Positions 45,455-58,293 of a DNA stretch of 64,000 bases are shown piece after piece (position 1 is the first letter of the stretch; every line of letters begins with the position of its first letter). Made by a program: the position numbers and the translations under genes. The DNA lies in the NCBI GenBank assembly GCA_019671005.1, contig CM033745.1, positions 5,937,146 to 6,001,145 on the forward strand, read 5' to 3'. The notes beneath the pieces were generated by a model. It was not told the DNA's origin, made no database searches, and saw only the letters and a program-made list of their open reading frames with translations. This DNA is from Hibiscus mutabilis. Taxonomy: Eukaryota; Streptophyta; Magnoliopsida; Malvales; Malvaceae.

Positions 45455-46011
45455 GGGTAAATATAACTTTAGTACCTAACTTTGACATCTAAATGCAATA
45501 TGGTACTCACTTTTTTAGTGCAATTAGGTACCTAACTTGGGCATTTATATGGTATATGGTACCCAACTTTTTTCATAGTACAATTAGATATCTAATTTTT
45601 TCAATAGTGTAATTAGTTATCCATTCTTTTGGGTGCCATTAGGTACTTCATTTTTATTTTTGGATATAAATATATATTCAATTTTTATTTTTTTGTGTAT
45701 ACCTAATATTTTTAAACTACACGTGCTTAATTATGATTAGTTAATACTTATAATCTTAACAGTATTAGTTAAAGTGATAATACGTGTCACATTTTCAAAA
45801 GTTATATTAAATTTGTGTATGAACACATGTAATTTAAAAAATATTAGGTACCTAATTGCACCAACAAATAAAAGTTGGGTACTTAATTGTACCAAAAAAT
45901 AAATAACTAATTACACTATTAAAGTACCACATTATACATAAATACCAAAATTAGATATCTAATTGTAAAAAGTTAATTACCAAAATTAAGTACCAAAATG
46001 TATACTTTCCC
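45455..46011. mobile_element. Foldback (inverted-repeat) element upstream of the kinase gene
   Basis: The left part (GGGTAAATATAACTTTAG, TAGGTACCTAACTT) reappears in reverse complement at the right (TTAGGTACCTAATTGCACC to the end near 46011). The element can fold on itself with long imperfect arms. CCTTTTT lies just outside both ends (45448-45454, 46014-46020) and may be a target duplication with a 2-bp offset. No ORF. It sits directly upstream of the kinase leader. Confidence 0.65.
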
Positions 46012-46305
46012 TGCCTTTTTCTTTAAATTAAAATATATTAGCTGCTTCTGAAACGGCCGGGTCTCATTCGGATACCAAAATTAGTCTTTGGAGCGTTGTG
46101 ATTGGATTACGTGGCATCGTATTTAGTGTGGTTTTCAGTTGACGTTGATTTTATTGATTAAAATTTAAAAGCATAGACGCCGACGTTGATTTTTTTGCTT
46201 TCTAGTCGTGCTGTCGTATGTGGTCTTTGACATGTGTACGGAGTGTGTTGCCCAGCCAGAAAATAGAACAAGGTTGCTTATTGATATTTTCCCAAATTTT
46301 TTAAA

Positions 46306-47245
46306 GGTATAAAGTCAAAAAAATAACTCCAACGTTTGATCGAGTCATTTTGACTCTAAAAAGTTATTTTGACTCATATTTTTTAGAGTAATTCAACTCT
46401 CAACATTTTATTTGAGTTAAAATAATTAATTTGTTGATGAAAATTGTTAAAAAATTAATGGTAAACAATTTGAAATTACTTGACAAATTTTATAACATTA
46501 TTTTTTGACTGGCGTAATTTTTTTCAAGTTAATACATTTGTCTATATGATATTGTCATGTCAGCGTGCACTGTCATATAAGTTTATCACGCCATTTTAAG
46601 TCATTTACCGTCAGTTGACTGATAATTTTCATTCGCGTAGGGTTATTTTGACCCAAAAATAAAACATTAAGGGTTGAATTGCTCCAAAATAACTATTCAG
46701 TCAAGGCAAAATGACAAAAAATGTCTCCAGCGTTTGCATGTTTTGTCATTTGGCCCCCTATTCATTTTTTTTGGAGCAAACAACCCCCAACGTTTCAATT
46801 TGGTCCAAATATGCCCCAGTTGGATGGAATACGTTAGTCAACTAACTGTCAGCGGCTGATGTTGACTGGACTTGCCACATGTTAAGTTCCGTTGACGTGT
46901 CAGCATCATATTCGCCATGTATCACCATTAGGTTCGGCCACATACCAACGGTTGATTCTGACGTCAGCAGCTCTTAACACGTAGCAAGTTCAGTCAACAT
47001 CAACCGTGACCGTTAGTTGACTAACGATTTCCATCCAACAGGGGCATTTTTGGACTAAATTGAAACATTGAGGGTTGTTTGCTCCAAAAAAGAATAGGAG
47101 ACCAAATGACAAAACATGCAAATGTTGGGGGTTGTTTGCTCCAAAAAAAAAAAGAATAAGGGGTCAAATGACATTGGGGACATCTTTTATCATTTTGCCT
47201 CCAGTCAAACGTTGAAGGTATTTCTTTTAGTTTTATGCTTTTTTA
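46306..47245. mobile_element. Outer foldback element
   Basis: AAAGGTATAAAGTCAAAAAA...CTCCAACGTTTGA at the left pairs with the reverse complement of TCAAACGTTGAAGGTATTTC...TTTTATGCTTTT at the right. It is interrupted by the inner element at 46705-47201. No coding content. Confidence 0.6.
46705..47201. mobile_element. Inner foldback MITE with direct-repeat flanks
   Basis: Long arms: GGCAAAATGACAAAAAATGTC through TTTGGAGCAAACAACCCCCA and ATGCCCCAGTTGGATGGAA on the left have reverse complements on the right. The core holds a GTTAGTCAACTAAC palindrome-like motif. CAGTCAA directly precedes it (46698-46704) and follows it (47202-47208), a likely target duplication. No ORF. Confidence 0.7.
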
Positions 47246-47832
47246 ATTATGAGAGTCTGGATTAAGACGAAATGTAAATTATAATTAATTATTATATTAC
47301 TTAGGTAAATATATTTTTTGCCCCCCTTAAGATTTATATGTTTTCACAATTTGCCCTCTAACGTAATTTTTGAGTTCTTTTACTCTCTAAAATTTAGGTT
47401 GTTACGCATATTGTCCCAAAAAATTAACACAGTTAAAAAAAATCTGCCCTGACCAACCAAAACGCACCATGTCACTTAATTATTTTTTCTTATTTTTTTG
47501 TTTAATATATTAAAATATTTATCAAATTAATTTTAGTTTACCAATATTACCCTCATCATCTTCCCCAAACTTCATCTCCCTCGTCTACTTTCCCCAACTC
47601 CAGAATTTTAAGTTTTTCATCCAATCACACTCTTCAAGGTCACATTTTTGAAATTTTGCTGCTATACTTTACTATGTTGCTGGTTGCAGCCTTAAAGCAT
47701 AATCTAGTAAAAATGTATATACTTTATTGAATATTAAAAACCACCAATAGAACTTTTGGTCTGTTGACAATTGATGATCACAAATGGCTCATTTTGTGCT
47801 TCTTGTTGCTAGGCAGATTGGCTATTTTCGAT
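47246..47832. other. Intergenic, no feature seen
   Basis: AT-rich sequence between the foldback pair and element D, with short pyrimidine-rich stretches. No supported gene. Confidence 0.4.
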
Positions 47833-49106
47833 TGTAATCACTAATTTTTGTTCAAATTTAGTATTATTATATTTTAATATTATTATTGTTTACTACTATT
47901 ACTATTATTATTAAAAAATAGATATAAAAATAATAACAAACTTATTTATTAAAATGTCCAAGTCCATTTACATAACACAAAAAGTATTTACATTACATAT
48001 GGTCCATTTTAGGCCCAAACCAAATTGAAATCAAAAACCCTAATCCTCATCTTTTTCTTCTACAACCACCCAATCTCTTCCGATAGATCAAGATCCGATA
48101 TGACAATCCAAATGAAGGAAGAGGTGACCGACCAGCTCTTCCCACTCGCGCGTGCAGCTCACTGTCAAGACTGCTCAACTTTCTTCACGCGCCTACTGCT
48201 TCATCTTTCCTGCCCACGTGGCGCCACCACCGATTATCACAGTGCCACCGTACGACCACCAATTCTCCCAACCACCATGCATGGCAAAAATTGATAAAAA
48301 ATGAGAGAGTATATCATAATTAGATCATCAACAATGTAATCTTTTAATGCTTGCTTATTCTTGTAAACAAAAAATCGGATATATATGATGTAAAAAGATC
48401 CATGTACTCAGATTCAAAAAAAATCAATACAAAAAAGAGAAGATTTTCTAGAGGTATATTTAGTTTTTTTTTTTTACATTTCAAATCAAAAAAGAGAAAA
48501 AAAGGATTTAGAGTTCTTACCCTCCGATCTTTGGATTTGCCGCCGCTTTGGTGGTCGAGGTACCGTCCCCGATGATAGATAGTCTCAGTTTACAAAAAAA
48601 AGTTTTTTTAAGGTTTTTGAATCCGACTTATGGTAGATTTGGGTAAATAGGGATTGATTTTGAAAAATCTGAGTCAGATTTTGGTTTTTAGTTAAAGAGA
48701 AGTTTGTTTAAGGTTCGATTTTAGAGTTCGTCGACGCAGGTATGGCGGAGGCTCGTCGAAATCTGAGTTTAAGTATTGAATGTATGAAGAACACTCAAGA
48801 ACACGATGAATGTTTCAGAGAAAAAATGTTGTATTTTGATCCATTTTCAAGGTGGTTATTCAAATGAAATCTGCTTTTAAATTTTATTTCCCTTTTTTAC
48901 TGAATAATCCTTTCTACAATCCTCTTCTTTTTTAAAACTATTCAATTTAGTCACCACTTTCAACTCCATCGTTTGGTTTCTTTAAACCCGCTTTTAAATT
49001 TTTTTCCCTTTTTACTGAATATTTCCTTTTTATTTTTTTAAAACTCCATTTAGGGCTATTTTATTTTTTTTAAAACCCCATTAAATGCCATTGATTCTCC
49101 TTTTTT
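47833..49106 (+). repeat. 5' LTR of element D
   Basis: Matches 60034-61340 from TGTAATCACTAATTTTTG through GCCATTGATTC. The right end is set by loss of similarity, and no clean CA end plus primer site is visible. TTCGAT precedes it, and TTGAT after GCCA at the 3' copy is a possible decayed duplication. Confidence 0.75.
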
Positions 49107-49324
49107 ATTAGTTTTAAATGTTGTGCTCTTCTTTTCCTTTTTTTATTTGATTTTCCTTGTTATATATATCTTTATTTCTTTGGGATCTGCCATATACGTA
49201 TGTATATAATATATAGTTTTATATTTGGATATATGTCGCATAGTATATATATACATATATATTATATAATATATAATATAATATATAGTTTTACCCTTTG
49301 ATATACGTACATATATATTATTCT
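49107..49324. other. AT-rich filler replacing the primer-site region of element D
   Basis: Mostly TATATA-type sequence with no similarity to the leader of element C. The expected TGGTGACTC primer site is absent, so this part was deleted or replaced. Confidence 0.5.
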
Positions 49325-49756
49325 TCTTTCCCCGTATGGACATAGCGAATGGATCCCCCGAATTGAACCCGGTTGAAAGGAACCTATAATGGGTGATGAT
49401 CGGGGGCCTTGCTACCCTTAGTAGGGGACAGTGAGGACAATTTGGGTACCTTTTAGTACCAAACCTGCATGTATAAAACATATAAAGCTCACATTTCTTA
49501 AAGCCATGCGAATAACCTACGTGTCTTAGATGATATGTATGTTTCGATGCTTTGTTTGTTTATCCGCTATTTTGTCTATTTGTTTATTTTATCCGGTACT
49601 AACTTATTTCTTTTTGTGTTTTGTTTTTAGTTTTTGTATTTTTATTTGCATATACATTATATGACATAAAAGGTTGGTTCTCAAATTGATCACTCATTTA
49701 GAAATCTTTCACCATGAATGAAAGGTATCTCAAGGAGGAAGATGAAAGCATGAATG

Positions 49757-49930
49757 CATAACTTTGATGGTCCAAGTGAAAGAAATGGCCTAGTCGGTGA
49801 AGATGTTAGCTGCGAAAGCTAAAGCTCTTCATCCATTCATCCATTTGGAGACAGAAGAAAGACCGAGATTCTTCTAAATACTTGAGGCGATCAAAGAATT
49901 ATAAGTTAGAGTTGAAGCCTATCTGTAGAA
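49757..49930 (+). pseudogene. Broken copy of the small leader ORF in element D
   Basis: Corresponds to 9745-9951 of element C, with recognisable shared order (a Thr/Leu start, an AA-rich middle, a PF..ETEERPRF-like centre, an IKEL end). Stops are scattered through the frame. Confidence 0.45.
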
Positions 49931-51023
49931 GAACGTATTGTAATGAGAACCTTTTTATATTCGATGAAAGTTGTTCTAGAGTGATCACCCATGGGATCAA
50001 CGCCTTTGTTTGCATTCATTCTCCCATTTATTTTTGCACCACATCATAACATAGTGTTGATTCAAGAACAATCCAATTTAGAGGGCATTCGAGATATGAG
50101 AAAAGTTTGTAATGTCAAGAGCGACAATGTTGCAGTATCGAGTGGGGTCAAACGAAAATCAATCGAGGTAAGAGACGAATTGACAAAGAGACGCGTGCCG
50201 GAAGAAGATATGGCATATCTTGTATGTAGAGGAGGATTCTCATTTAAGCTAGTAGGGGCAACGACCCCCTAAAGTTAAAAAATTTCACATTTAGCCTTTT
50301 AAAAATTTCAGAAATTTTAATTTGGCCCCTCCAAAATTTTTAAAATTATTATTATATTTCAAGATTTTTAAATAATTTCAATTAAACACATTTCTAAAAA
50401 AATTTAAAAGATGGGGCCTTGATAAGTTTCGATTTTTTTCGAAAATTTTAGTTAAACTCCTATATTTTATGAAAATTTAAAATTAAACCTTTCAAGATCA
50501 TTGGAAATTTTAATTTAAGCCTCCAAAATATTCAAAAATTTTAAATAGGTTCATTCAAACTGGATTGTCAAGATCCACCCTTGAAGAATAGACTATTGTC
50601 TGCACGGGTTAATGATCTTCCCAAAAGCCCTAGAGTTCATAGAGTATACCATCGGGACCTTTTGAGCAGCAGAAGAAGATAACGACGAGATCGCCCCTCA
50701 GTCCGAAAGCGATGTTAAGACATAGAGTGCGAGCCTTGTTTCACGAAGTCAATACATCAAGACGAGATGTCAAGATGATAAGCTAATTGTTATCTATAAT
50801 TCGTTATTTCAGCTTCTTATAATCAAACATCTTCTCCATTAAACAAATATCTTTCTAAGGACTGTTAGCGAATCAACACCTTATTTGCATTCATTGCATT
50901 TTTATACTTATTGTTTGCCTTATACTTTTTAGTCATTTATAAAACATTTCATGCATTGATTAATTAAATAATAATATTTTTGGGGTTCAATGGTGTAATC
51001 CGAGAATCAGTTGAAGCTTTGTA

Positions 51024-51420
51024 ATGGATAAAAGAATTGAACAAACTCAGGAATCAAGACTAAAGCAACTAGAAGATAAACTCGAGAAAGAGGTCAAAAA
51101 GAGAGGAATAGTTAACGTCTTCAATGCAAAGGAACTTTGTCTGGTCCCTGATTTGGCCATATCGCCTGACTTTAAGGTCCCTAACTTTGAGAAGTATGGC
51201 AGCTGTAGTTGTCTTACGACTTATTTGCCCATAGTTTTGACCCATATAATGTTTGCAATTTCCACATGGGGCCATCAGGGCATTCCACCAGAAAATGTAG
51301 GTCGTTACTGGAAGAGATCAAGAAGTTGGTTGGCGAAGGAGTCTTGACACGAGAATTAATCCAAAAATTGAAACAAGAGATGGGGCAAGCTTGCACCGTA
51401 CCGAAAAATCAAAATGAATG
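51024..51420 (+). pseudogene. Tat/Ogre Gag remnant of element D
   Basis: ATG at 51024 starts a charged coiled-coil-like opening (RLKQLEDKLEKEVKKRG). LCLVPDLAISPDFKVPNFEK follows, the classic entry into the Tat/Ogre Gag domain. A frameshift or deletion near 51210-51240 removes the middle of Gag. The frame at 51209-51421 then gives CNFHMGPSGHSTRKC (C-x2-H-x5-H-x4-C, zinc-finger-like) and LLEEIKKLVGEGVLTREL. Gag would form particles and bind RNA. Here it is an internally deleted relic, better preserved at both ends than the copy in element C. Confidence 0.75.
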
Positions 51421-51704
51421 ATTTGTCACTACGAGGATGACTTAAAGTTCTATGCACGAGTTTCTCATCTTTTCATGATAGTTTGTAAAGATTTACCCAT
51501 ATTTTGGTTTCCCCCTTTTTATTATAATGCACAAAACAAACCCTACGGCTTAAGCCCTAAAGTAGTTGAATATTTTGTAAAAAAACATGTCTATTTATGA
51601 AAATCGTATTTTCTTTATTCATATTTAGAAAACATTTTTGCATTCTTTGATTCTTTAAAAATTTCATTCATTATTATGGGGTAGTTTTTGTTCTCCCATA
51701 CACA

Positions 51705-53160
51705 TGTTGGAGTATGCCCAAAGACCAATCATGAGGTGGTTGTCAAAGAAATACTAATTTTATCATATTTATTAATATAAAGCCGTTATTATTATTTCAG
51801 TCTTATTTTGTACATCTATAAATAAACTAAATTATAATAAAGTCCTTAGAATAATATAGTTATTCTTGAATGTCCTTGGTCGAGAATTATTGTGGGCATA
51901 AACAACAATAATGTATTAAGACTAATATATAGTTGATTGATGACAAAGTGTTGTCATTAACATAGAGATGCCAAAATCAATACATAAGTATGTGTTAGAG
52001 AACGACACACTGGACTGACCCGCTATGAGCATGTTTCTTGGATTATTATGTGACATTCACAACATTGCTCATGGTGATAACTACATGTATGATCCTCATA
52101 CTTGAGATCATCATTATTTCAATATCCTGAGTGACATGTTTTGATACGGTCAAATGTGTGTCGTAACTGACTACACTATAAAGACTAATATTGGATATGT
52201 CACAATCTATGTAGTGGAATATGATTGATCAAGATACGATTTGTCCCTCCTACATAATAGGAGTAATCATAGGCCACTTGATTGAGTGAGACTAGAAAAT
52301 GCATGGCCATGCTCGAATAAATTGATATGTGATATCATAGTTATTCATTTATAAGAGTCTACTCAAGATATCAAGAAATATTAGATGGACTATACAAGTG
52401 TGACTAATCCATGACTTGTGTCTGATCTAGATATGAGGACAAAATGATGAAATACATAAAAGAAGTTAATCACGGAAAAAAGTTAAATCGATCCACGACT
52501 TCATGTAACTTAGGTAACAATGATGTATTGCTAGATGCCACTCATTGCTTGAAATATTAGAATTGCTCTGGATATTACTGCTAACATTACATGAACCTAC
52601 AAAGGTCACACCCTCTGATCAAAACGAAAAAATATCGACTAGATAGCATGTGTACAAACTTGTTGTGCACGAAATAAGTAAAAACGAAATTATTATGATT
52701 ATTGGAATTATAGATAATTTCGTTTATATATATTTTAGTACTAGATAATTAATGTAATTATCAGATACTATTAAAATATATATATATCCCTAAAGAAACC
52801 TGATAGAAGTAGAATTAGATTCTACATATTTAATTATATTCAGATAAATACAATGTATATTTAAAGAATCCAAATTTAATTAGAATTAGGGTTTTAAATG
52901 CTATATAAAGGCATGATATCTAACAACCAAAGAGAAAATATTGTTCGTTTTATTTGGGTGGACTGCGTAGAGGTCAGAACGCTACTGTAAGAACTCATAT
53001 TCGATTTGGATTATCCTATACTCTCTGTGGATTTTCAGATTTATTGAGGTAACTTTTCATCCTTTATCACCCCAAATTCGTCCCTTGTACATGTATTACT
53101 AGTGGATTATGTCGGATAATTTTTCCGTTGCGCCATAGGGTGTACCAGCGTCTCCTAATA
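51705..53160 (+). mobile_element. Solo LTR of a copia family, inserted in element D
   Basis: Starts TGTTGGAGTATGCCC and ends CGTCTCCTAATA, about 1456 bp with no coding sequence. Its right half matches the 5' LTR of element F, including GCTATATAAAGGCATGA near 52900, a TATA-box context. Flanking element D sequence (GGGGTAGTTTT...CCCATA and ATATGCACATTTTTT) is contiguous in element C, which proves insertion. No clean 5-bp duplication was found. Confidence 0.75.
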
Positions 53161-53840
53161 GATATGCACATTTTTTTGAAAATGGCATGTATATGTATAT
53201 ATCATTTTTATCAGGTCCTTGAATTTCAATTGCAATAGTACCTTTAATTCGAATCTAGAGATCAATTCTAAGCTGCTTATGTTTAGAAGGAATTGAATGT
53301 TGTGAGGATATTGTAAATGTAGGCATCTAATGATCTATTTAGGCCAACAATGGAACAAAACGAGTGTTTAGGTAATGGGCAAATCCTATTTCATGAATTC
53401 TCCCCTCAGGCATTTACCGCTTAAGATCATTGAGTCGAGTGTTGACCCTAAACTTCTACCCCTTAAAGACTTTCTCTGGATGTCTATGAATAGGACGAAG
53501 AATGACATTCTTTCATTTTTTAAAGAGGAGGAAATGAGGTCATACATTGGATACAAAGGCTGAAGAATCATCAGAAAGAAACTATTGAAGAAAAATTCAT
53601 GCTCAAAGAGCCAACCAAGCAAAGTTGAAAAATGACAATCACAAGGCCAAAACAATCAAGAATGACAGCACTACGTTAAATAGTGTAATAAAAAGAAAGC
53701 GAAAGATACATGATGAATCCACCATTCAATAAACATCAATTTAAAATAGTCGTGGAGAATTGATTAAGTCCGAGCGGCATCAACGCTAGTCAGGATGCAA
53801 TATAGTCCAAAGATACACACTCTTAAATTAGAAGAAATGA

Positions 53841-54176
53841 AATAAACTCCAGACTGAAAACCCAAAAAAAGGCAGTCTAAAAAGAAAATGAAAGAAATAG
53901 ATAAAAGAATAAAGAAAAAAAGAACATTTCACATGAGCACACCCAGATCAAGCAATGTAATAATAAGGCTTTAATTGGAAGAAATGAGTAAGAAACTTCT
54001 ACGTAATCCTCTATTCAAGTAAATCTCAATTTTGAAGACATTGAGGATTGATCACCTTTAAATAGAAGCACGCATCAATGCAGAGTCAAGACACAAATTA
54101 GTACAAAGCTACATATTCCAAGAAAGGAAATGAACTCTAGGGTAAAAACCCAAAAATGGGCAGTGTAGAGCGATCA
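53841..54176 (+). repeat. Two copies of the hairpin-like motif in element D
   Basis: 54129-54176 keeps GAACTCTAGGGTAAAAACCC and GGGCAGTGTAGAG. 53841-53880 is more decayed. Same motif as 12815-13262. Confidence 0.55.
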
Positions 54177-54599
54177 AAGGAATGAAAGAGAAGAGAATAT
54201 TTCATATGAGCATATCCAGGCCAAACAAATACAGAAATGTGGTTTCGCTTAACTATGACTCATGGCCTACAATACGAGCCTACAAAAACCATTCTAATTA
54301 TACATGGATATCTAATTTGGATGAGTTTATCTTCAGATTATATTCCGGTTATAAGGGTTAACATTTCTTCAAGTAACGTCAAACTTCAAGTGCCTGATCG
54401 ACACCAAATTAGGGAATGATGGGGCATGAAGAGTTAGTGAGATTAAGAGAGCCACCTTAAATGGGTTAGAAATTAGTTATGGGAATCGTTCCTCTCAGAG
54501 GCCTAATGAACTGGAAGGGACTACACATATGCATATACCATCACAACAGTCAAGATATTCTAAGCATACGTTTTATTTAGTTGATCTTTGATAATTTGA

Positions 54600-55015
54600 A
54601 GCAAATGCACTATTGCATTTGCTATTTAGGGCCAAACATGGGTTTTAAAAATATTTGACATTTTCTCCAAGTTTTGATTTTTAAAATGTTTACCATTCTC
54701 CAAACATTAGTTTCCAAAAATATTTGGCATTTTACTCTAAATTTTGATTTCCTCCAAACATTGGTTTTCAAAAATGTTTGGGTATTTTCTTCAGATTTTA
54801 TTTTTTTCCAAACATTAGTTTTTAAGTATGTTTGGCATTTTTCTCCAAATTTTGATTTTTTAATATTTATTATTTCCTCCAAACATCAGTTTTCAAAAAT
54901 GTTTGGCATTTTTTCTCCAAAATTTGATTTTTAAGATATCTATAGTTTTCTTTCCAAATATTAGTTTTCAAAATGTTTGGCATTGTCTCCAAGTTTTATT
55001 TTCAAAATGACTACC
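54600..55015 (+). repeat. TGTTTGGCATTTT tandem array in element D
   Basis: About seven diverged units of 55-60 bp with AAACAT(T/C)AGTTTTCAAAAATG and TTTGGCATTTT(C)TCC. The array corresponds to 13690-13990 in element C but is longer. Confidence 0.7.
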
Positions 55016-55095
55016 ACCTTTTGAATTTTTTTTTTTTGCATTTTTTGCATTATTGTAACAATGAGACTTAAAGCATAGAGACATATAATTGGTTA

Positions 55096-58000
55096 GGTAA
55101 TATCCCTAAATTTAGAGCTAGGGAAGTTGAGTGATCATTTAATTGGTCATTTATTAAAATGAAGTATATAGCTTGGTAAGGACCAAATTGTTAGACTAAG
55201 GAAATGAGGGAACCGTTGTAAAAGGGGCTAAATTCATATAACATAAGAATTTAGGTATTGCATGTTGATTTAACTTTGCTTAGTGGACATTACACATGTC
55301 CACTTTCTTCCTTTTTCAATCGGTACAATGGAGAAAGAAGAAACCCATCTTCTTCAACTCTTATTGGAATCATTTTAGAGAGATTAAATGAGTGAGAAAG
55401 CTTGATACTTTGTGAGGGGATCGATTTGAAGGGAAGAACTCAATTAATTGGATTATATCTTTGTATCTAGTGAAGGTAAATCTATCCATTTATGATCGTG
55501 CATGTATATATAAATGGTTGTTGATTTTGATTTTGGTGAATAGAAGGATATTCGATTGAATGCTAAGAAGAATTGATAGAAAGGAAAAACAATTTGAGTC
55601 TATATAGATAATGGTTGCTTAGCCTAAGAATTGTTTGGAAGATCTTTACCTAATGTTTGATTGATTAGATAAAATTTGAATGATGTATATTGTCCCTTGC
55701 AATTGAGGAATTGAATTTAACTTGATAATTTGTTTGGATAGCCTTGGTCGAATGAAACAGGACTGGAGTTAATTAGTTGAATTCATGGAACATTAGACTT
55801 TTGTTTGTTATTGATGGATGTAAACCTAACAATATTGAGTCAATAGCTATAGCTTATGAAATGGGAAGAAAATGAATTAGATTGTAAGTTGCACATGAGG
55901 ATGGTTTACTTGATTGAGTGTTAAATCTAAAATTCTGCCATGTCCTATTTTGTTTATTTATATATGCAAGTTATAAAAAAGGAGTTTGATGTGAATTATT
56001 GAGTATTAATGTATCAAATGAAGTATAAAATACTCCAGAATATTTGAATCGGTTATATTGATAAATAGATTGGAAATATGGTTACAACTTGAATAACAAA
56101 GTTAGTGATTGCAAAGAGGATTGAACTATCGATTTATTAAATTGAACAAAGGCTGGATTGTTGTATTGTTGAGCTTAAATAGAGTGTGATATGAGTCTAA
56201 TGAATTTAGATATATATTGTATTGTAACATATAAAGATCGGGAGGAATTTGAGGAGAAAAATGGCCACGTTGAGCAACAAGCCGATAGACTTAAAGGAGT
56301 CGTTCCAAGCTTTAAATTCTGGTTTTATTTAATTTAAAGTTGATAAATTGTTTATATACTTGTTTGGTGGATTGCAAGCATGGATATAAGGTAAGTATTT
56401 TCCATGGGAAAATGCTGTAAATTCAAATTGAATGGCTATTAGCATTGTTATGTATGTTTAGTAACCATAAGGTTGATATTTGATAGATAAAGAAGTAGCT
56501 TATGAATTGTTTACTATAGATTGGTAATATGAATCGTGTTTTGGTCTAAAAGACATAAAATGAGGAATAATTGACAAAACATGTATTGACAATGACATTG
56601 AACAATTGGAATTGATGTTGATCATTATATTGATAACTATTGAAAGATCGAATCTTAAAATTGATTATTAAATAGATAATTATTGATTGAAAGAATCGTT
56701 ATTGATATATTGATGATGGGATACATATTGCATAATGGCACTGGATGTGCATATTATTGAATTGGATCAAGCTCAAACTTATAACTATTGTAAGCCTTGG
56801 TTTCGAGTTCATTTTAGATATAGTTGGCATGTCATAGAGTCCATAGAGCTCAGTGTCGAGTTGGACTACGGTCCGATACAGTGGTCCCTAATTGGCGACA
56901 TAAGGAGGGAAGTGTGTTATGGTCATTAGCGACAGTAGGAGAAATTGACCGGTACCTTAGGTGCCATATTGTTATTGTTTTTTTTTGCGACGGTTTGGTT
57001 GGGGACTCGTGTATCTAGATCGAGATTTCGATTCTCAAGGCTAAACCTTAAATTTATCTAATGATATTCAAATAATTAAAATATAGAGATCAAGAGTTCT
57101 ATTAACTTTTGAGATGAGTAAAATCTATGTTAACAATGAGAACTATTATGTATTGATGCTCTATAATCCATTAAATTGTCATGGTATTGTATTGTTGTAG
57201 AATAATTGTATTGTATAAGTAATTTACATTGTTGACAGTTTGACTAATAGGAATTTATAGGCAATTGAAGAACTTGAGATAAGTAGCAATCGAAACTTTG
57301 AATGTATATAGCAAATCGAACTAATAAGTTAAATTGTCCCATAACTATTATAGGTCTATAGGGCCGAATGCATATATATATATATGTTATTGTTATTAAA
57401 ATGGCATTGAATCCTAGTAGAGGATTAATGAAATGAGAGACTAGTTATTATTCATTGCAATTCTTTAACTTTAAACCCACTCACTAAGTTTATACTTATT
57501 ATAGTCTTCACATTTCATTACAGGTGAAATTTTGAGTTTTGTAAGATAAAGGAGCTTGTTCAAGTCACTTTTTGCAAGTACCAAAGTATGTATTTAAATT
57601 ATGGTTATAGACTCCTAGGATGGTGGCACTAAGCTTGTATTTAATGTTATTAGTTGCTATTTTGTAAGGCCCTTAAAGTTCCTATGGTATGTAAATATTA
57701 AAATGGTGGTTATGGTTGCTTATGATGGATGTGGTTGCATGATTAGCTATAGTTTATAGTAGCTAGTATTGATCATGAATGGTTATGCATAAGGCTTGAA
57801 TTATATGATTATTTGTGGTTTGATTCTATGTGTATAGAGATATTTGTAATTGCTTCGGTTGTTTTTAATTAAGTTGATAAATATAGTATGGTTAGTAATT
57901 ATTTGATCATGTATTAAACTATAAGTTTCGAAATGAACTTTAAAGGTGTTAGTTTCGAATAGATCCCATAAACCTTAATGTTTGAATTGAGACCAAACCT

Positions 58001-58293
58001 ATAGCATCACTTAAGTTTAATACTTAAACTGAGTTGGTTTAATAGTTGAATGTAATAAATCTTTATCCATTAGGTAATTATAAATTAGTTGTGATTGCTC
58101 GGTATGATTTGGTTTCTATATGATCACTAAGTACATTGTTTGCCTCAATGATGTTTCTTTCCTATTCGAAACCTTTCTTGTTTCCTAAGAAAGTCCATTA
58201 AATTGTTTGTGTATATGTGATTATTGTTCACTCATGGAACTATTGTCCTACATCTAAGGAGTCTTACTTCTAGGCTAGTTCTAGGGTGTTATA
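55096..58293 (+). mobile_element. 3.2-kb LTR-like insertion in element D
   Basis: Interrupts the order shared with element C between the GAGACTTAAAGCATAG block and the region matching C near 14080. The ends are inverted: GGTAATATCCCTAAA on the left against TATAACACCCTAGAA on the reverse of the right. The flanks are GGTTA (55091) and GGTTT (58294). It has no ORF of note. This fits a large solo LTR or a non-autonomous element whose ends resemble the TGTAACACCC class. Orientation is uncertain. Confidence 0.5.

Noticed and set aside
54622..54934. ORFs with repeated KTNVWKK / FSPNFDF peptides on both strands
   Set aside because: Products of the TGTTTGGCA tandem array in element D; periodic reading of a repeat, not a gene.
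56735..57018. Two short overlapping ORFs in the 3.2-kb insertion
   Set aside because: Short, frames overlap, first codons partly non-ATG, no family resemblance.
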